NCBI GenBank assembly: GCA_964617145.1 | Contig: CAZTVN010000068.1 | Span: forward strand, 1 to 5,557 | Reading direction: 5' to 3' | Origin: CAZTVN01 sp964617145 | GTDB lineage: Bacteria > Patescibacteriota > Gracilibacteria > UBA1369 > JACRIC01 | DNA: 5,557 bases | Part shown: one piece after another, positions 4,705 to 5,557 of the stretch | How positions within the stretch are numbered: the first letter of the stretch is position 1 | Layout: each line of letters opens with the position of its first letter | The notes under the pieces: model-generated | What the model was told of the DNA's origin: nothing | What the model saw: the letters and a program-made list of their open reading frames with translations, nothing else | Databases searched by the model: none | Program-made: the position numbers and the translations under genes

Positions 4705-5557
4705 TTAATACGCCTTAGCGAAAACGACTCTTTTATGGGACTCCTTACCGCAATAAAGGCAAAGACCTTTCTCTTGAGGTTGATCAAATGGGATACACCG
4801 GATAGTAGCCAAAGTTTCCTCGTTCACAGATTTTTCACAAGATTCCGAGCCGCAGAAGTGACAATACAAAAAACCTCCTTTCCCTTCAAGTATCTCTTTG
4901 AACGATCCATAGTCATTAACGACATGTGAATTCATTTCGAGATTTTTTTTGGCTCTTAAAAAGAGTTCTTTTTGCATAGCTTCAAGTTGTTGAGGAATCA
5001 TTTTGAGAAGTTCCTTAAAAGGAATGGGCATTTTTTCGCTGTGATCGCGGCGAACTAAAACAGCCATTTCGGTAGCAAGATCTTTCGGCCCAACCTCAAG
5101 GCGTATCGGAACACCCTTTTTCTCCCATTCATGAAATTTATTGCCGGGAGTAAGGTAATCGCGATCATCGATTTTTACCTTAATTTCGCGCGAAGATGGA
5201 AAAAGTGAAGCGATTTTTTGAGCATAAGTAAGAACATTTTTTTTCTCTTCATCAGATTTCCAAATAGGAACAATAACCAAATGAAGTGGAGCAATATTTG
5301 GAGGAAGAACGAGCCCTTTATCATCACCATGAGCCATAATCAAAGCTCCAATCAGCCTAGTAGAAACCCCCCAACTGGTTTGCCAAACATATTGTAAATT
5401 ACCATCCTTATCAGTAAAACGAATATCAAAAGCTTGTGAAAAATTTTGGCCAAGATGGTGAGATGTCCCAGTTTGAAGCGCTTTGCGATCTTGCATCATG
5501 GCTTCAATCGTATAAGTCCTCAAAGCTCCGGCAAATTTTTCCGATTCAGTCTTTTGT
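4705..5557 (-). CDS. proS: Prolyl-tRNA synthetase, archaeal/eukaryal type, C-terminal part (5' end beyond the window)
   Basis: Class II enzyme that charges tRNA-Pro with proline in the cytoplasm. About 283 C-terminal residues of an expected 480-500 are visible. The frame continues off the right edge: the codons before the TTG at 5523 read KTESEKFAGA, which runs into LRTYTIEAMM as in this family, so the TTG is internal. The catalytic core shows MQDRKALQTGTSHHLGQNF and the motif-3 region WGVSTRLIGALIMAHGDDKG. The anticodon-binding domain begins at APLHLVIVPI. The C-terminal domain of the archaeal/eukaryal subtype follows, with cysteines in YCHFCGSESC, ATIRCIPF and GLCLYCGK (likely zinc site) and the typical end VVFAKAY. 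The bacterial ProRS type has an internal editing insertion and lacks this C-terminal domain, which separates the two. No frameshift or missing motif is seen in the visible part. ldh lies downstream on the same strand. Confidence 0.95.
   Translation of the reverse strand, partial: QKTESEKFAGALRTYTIEAMMQDRKALQTGTSHHLGQNFSQAFDIRFTDKDGNLQYVWQTSWGVSTRLIGALIMAHGDDKGLVLPPNIAPLHLVIVPIWKSDEEKKNVLTYAQKIASLFPSSREIKVKIDDRDYLTPGNKFHEWEKKGVPIRLEVGPKDLATEMAVLVRRDHSEKMPIPFKELLKMIPQQLEAMQKELFLRAKKNLEMNSHVVNDYGSFKEILEGKGGFLYCHFCGSESCEKSVNEETLATIRCIPFDQPQEKGLCLYCGKESHKRVVFAKAY

Noticed and set aside
4641..4787. Longer start of lactate dehydrogenase at 4787
   Set aside because: It overlaps the proS 3' end by 83 bp and adds residues with no counterpart in the family; starts at 4640 or 4664 give normal length.
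1..5557. CRISPR array, tRNA genes or a complete transposase gene
   Set aside because: No regularly spaced direct repeats, no cloverleaf-like sequence with a TTC-type T arm, and no transposase motifs were found on either strand.

Overview
The window looks like a compact piece of a low-GC bacterial chromosome. A wall-anchored surface protein with three S-layer homology (SLH) domains, an archaeal/eukaryal-type prolyl-tRNA synthetase, an L-lactate dehydrogenase and starts without clear Shine-Dalgarno sequences would together fit a fermentative Candidate Phyla Radiation lineage such as Peregrinibacteria. That placement is inference. TGA acts as a normal stop (the lactate dehydrogenase ends on one at the expected length), so the TGA=Gly code of Gracilibacteria/Absconditabacteria is unlikely.

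Layout. Bases 1-161 hold the 3' end of an unrecognised plus-strand gene. It meets tail to tail, sharing a TTAA, a large minus-strand gene (158-2518) for a secreted protein with about six PKD-like repeats and three C-terminal SLH domains. Bases 2519-2914 carry no gene but are rich in structure: a good promoter for the surface protein, a 213-bp inverted-repeat element (2587-2799) flanked by a perfect 8-bp direct repeat ATTTGACA, and two candidate promoters for the plus-strand genes. Two unrecognised plus-strand genes follow (48 and 181 aa, 3 bp apart), then a hairpin between convergent genes. The minus strand then carries ldh (3720-4640), downstream of the 3' part of proS (4705 to beyond the right edge); these two are probably cotranscribed.

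Main discovery. The 213-bp element has the marks of a non-autonomous transposon (MITE): 14-bp terminal inverted repeats starting 5'-GTAA (13/14 identical), a 24-bp subterminal inverted repeat, a central 12-bp hairpin, no credible gene, and an exact 8-bp target duplication. GTAA ends plus an 8-bp duplication match the IS66 family. The duplicated octamer contains TTGACA, a -35 hexamer. Removing the element restores TGTCAA-N5-TTGACA, two back-to-back -35 boxes of divergent promoters. The element therefore landed between two divergent promoters and left both -35 boxes intact because of the target duplication.

The genes do not form one obvious system. The surface protein, the two-gene unknown operon and the proS-ldh pair look like independent transcription units.
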